A stretch of 6,849 bases of DNA from JAAYZQ01 sp034428935 (GTDB lineage Bacteria > Chloroflexota > Anaerolineae > JAAYZQ01): assembly GCA_034428935.1 (NCBI GenBank), contig DAOUHB010000239.1:1-6849 (forward strand), read 5' to 3'. Of the stretch, positions 6,273 through 6,849 are shown piece by piece; the first letter of the stretch is position 1; each line of letters starts with the position of its first letter. Made by a program: the position numbers and the translations under genes. The notes under the pieces were generated by a model. It was not told where the DNA came from. It saw only the letters and a list, made by a program, of their open reading frames with translations, and did no database searches.

Positions 6273-6291
6273 TTCTAATCGGTATCCAGTT

Positions 6292-6720
6292 TCACAGGAC
6301 AGCGCGAAGCTCCTGCTGAAACTCCAGAATGTGCTGCCGCATGATCGCCTCCGCCGCGTCCTCGTCCCGCGCTTCCAGTGCCGCCGTGATCTCCACGTGC
6401 TGCTCCATGGCATGGCGCACCGTGCCCAGGCGGTCGAGCACCATATGCCACAGGCGAAAACTCAACGCGTGCAGGCGTCGCAAAATGTCGGCCACGAACT
6501 CGTTGTCCGCCGCCTGGTAGAGCATATCGTGAAAGCGCTCGTCGATATACATCAACCCGCGCCGGTCGGTATCGGAGACGTAGAGCAATTGACCGGTGAT
6601 GGCTTTCATCTCGCTTAATTGCTCGGGCAGGATGCGCTGCGCCGCCAGGCGAGCGCAGAATCCTTCAAGCACGAGGCGCACCTCGAATACTGTAGTTTCG
6701 CCAATTTTGGCGTATCGCAC
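6292..6720 (-). CDS. FCD-domain protein of the GntR/FadR regulator family, lacking its DNA-binding domain
   Basis: The 142 residues from the GTG at 6720 form a complete FCD (FadR C-terminal) ligand-binding domain. The first helix has EVRLVLEGFCARLAAQR (13-29). The metal/ligand site residues are D60 and H64 (D-ERF-H), H108 (EQHVEI) and H130 (RQHILEF), all as expected. Normal members are 210-250 residues with an N-terminal winged helix-turn-helix of about 70. Here the same frame is blocked by TAG at 6820-6822, no start codon precedes the GTG, and none of the three minus frames between 6721 and 6849 shows a clear GntR HTH. No good ribosome site precedes 6720, so the start is uncertain. The gene may be truncated, frameshifted, or a genuine HTH-less sensor. 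If intact it would be expected to control the genes downstream of it; as seen it cannot bind DNA by itself. Confidence 0.7.
   Translation of the reverse strand: MRYAKIGETTVFEVRLVLEGFCARLAAQRILPEQLSEMKAITGQLLYVSDTDRRGLMYIDERFHDMLYQAADNEFVADILRRLHALSFRLWHMVLDRLGTVRHAMEQHVEITAALEARDEDAAEAIMRQHILEFQQELRAVL
6699..6712. repeat. 14-bp palindrome at the start of the FCD gene
   Basis: The minus strand reads CGCCAA-AA-TTGGCG: perfect 6-bp arms with a 2-nt centre, in a locally AT-richer patch only 8 nt inside the proposed GTG start. The size and symmetry suit a dimeric regulator's operator. It does not match the GT-N(x)-AC core typical of FadR-type operators, so it may be bound by another protein or be chance. 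Confidence 0.35.
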
Positions 6721-6849
6721 CTTTAAAACTGACGCAAAGACGGCAACTTGAGCACTCGGCCGTAGCCCGGAGAAACGGGAAAAGAGGAGGTGGGGAACAC
6801 CTCCTGGACGGCTGTCTGGCTATGGCTGATGGGACGCGGTTCTGGTTAA
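6721..6849. other. Right-edge segment without a recognised gene
   Basis: These 129 bases should hold the end of the HTH domain of a normal GntR gene, but I do not find it in any minus frame. One frame ends at a TAG (6822-6820) and could be the tail of a gene from beyond the right edge. A terminator-like hairpin follows at 6805-6785, which favours reading this stretch as intergenic. Confidence 0.4.
6785..6805 (-). terminator. Terminator-like hairpin at the right edge
   Basis: On the minus strand AGGAGGTG pairs perfectly with CACCTCCT around a 5-nt TTCCC loop, followed by the T-rich tail CTTTTCCCGTTTC. It lies about 15 nt after a TAG at 6822-6820. The tail is interrupted by C residues, so termination would be partial. 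The likely role is to end transcription of a gene located to the right of the window. Confidence 0.45.

Noticed and set aside
6255..6413. N-terminal extension of the methyltransferase into the FCD gene
   Set aside because: The added residues are Arg/Ser-rich and overlap the regulator frame; AGGAGG before the ATG at 6254 fits better.
5491..6618. Plus-strand open frame of 375 codons across the methyltransferase and FCD genes
   Set aside because: Composition (Ser, Ala, Arg-rich) and lack of any motif mark it as the antisense shadow of two genes with clear conserved residues.
6721..6849. GntR helix-turn-helix hidden in another frame
   Set aside because: Only weak wing-like similarity (PGYGRV) with a stop soon after; not enough to annotate, so kept only as a possibility in the findings.
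1..6849. tRNA, rRNA, CRISPR, insertion sequence or attachment site
   Set aside because: No cloverleaf, regular spaced repeats, transposase or terminal repeats were seen on either strand.

Overview
The window is GC-rich and every credible gene lies on the minus strand, so transcription runs from right (about 6720) to left (1). The most likely source is a bacterium of the Chloroflexota (Anaerolineae/Caldilineae type). That rests on three impressions, not on a marker gene: a lipoprotein solute-binding protein with a long Pro/Ala/Glu/Thr linker after its lipobox, the high-GC codon choice, and the style of the protein families. No ribosomal RNA, tRNA, CRISPR array, transposase or phage gene is visible.

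In transcription order the layout is as follows. (1) 6720-6292: an FCD-domain (FadR/GntR-type) ligand-binding protein with no visible DNA-binding domain. (2) 6254-5367: a pterin-binding methyltransferase of the methyltetrahydrofolate:corrinoid type (AcsE/MeTr family). (3) 5370-4429: a calcineurin-like metallophosphoesterase whose start codon overlaps the methyltransferase stop by 4 nt (ATGA). (4) 4428-4229: a 200-bp gap with several short inverted repeats. (5) 4228-2567: a 12-segment amino acid/polyamine/organocation (APC) permease. (6) 2566-2490: a short gap holding a strong 13-bp hairpin. (7) 2489-1731: an AbiEii/MenT-like nucleotidyltransferase-fold protein. (8) 1672-512: an iron-containing (group III) alcohol dehydrogenase with a possible promoter of its own. 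(9) 511-352: a 160-bp gap with an inverted repeat and a possible 31-codon leader ORF. (10) 351-1: the N-terminal third or so of a LivJ/LivK-like ABC substrate-binding lipoprotein that runs off the left edge.

The set reads as an accessory catabolic or transport locus: a sensor-type FCD protein, a one-carbon (methyl transfer to or from folate) enzyme, an alcohol/aldehyde oxidoreductase and two uptake routes (APC permease and ABC binding protein). A reasonable inference is uptake and demethylation of a methylated or amino-containing small molecule. The corrinoid protein, its reductive activator and a substrate-specific methyltransferase, which would prove this, are not in the window. The roles of the phosphoesterase and nucleotidyltransferase-like protein in such a pathway are unknown. 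The most interesting points are the coupled methyltransferase-phosphoesterase pair, the HTH-less FCD protein, the solitary AbiEii-type domain in a metabolic cluster, and the structured intergenic segments. Nothing here proves a new system.
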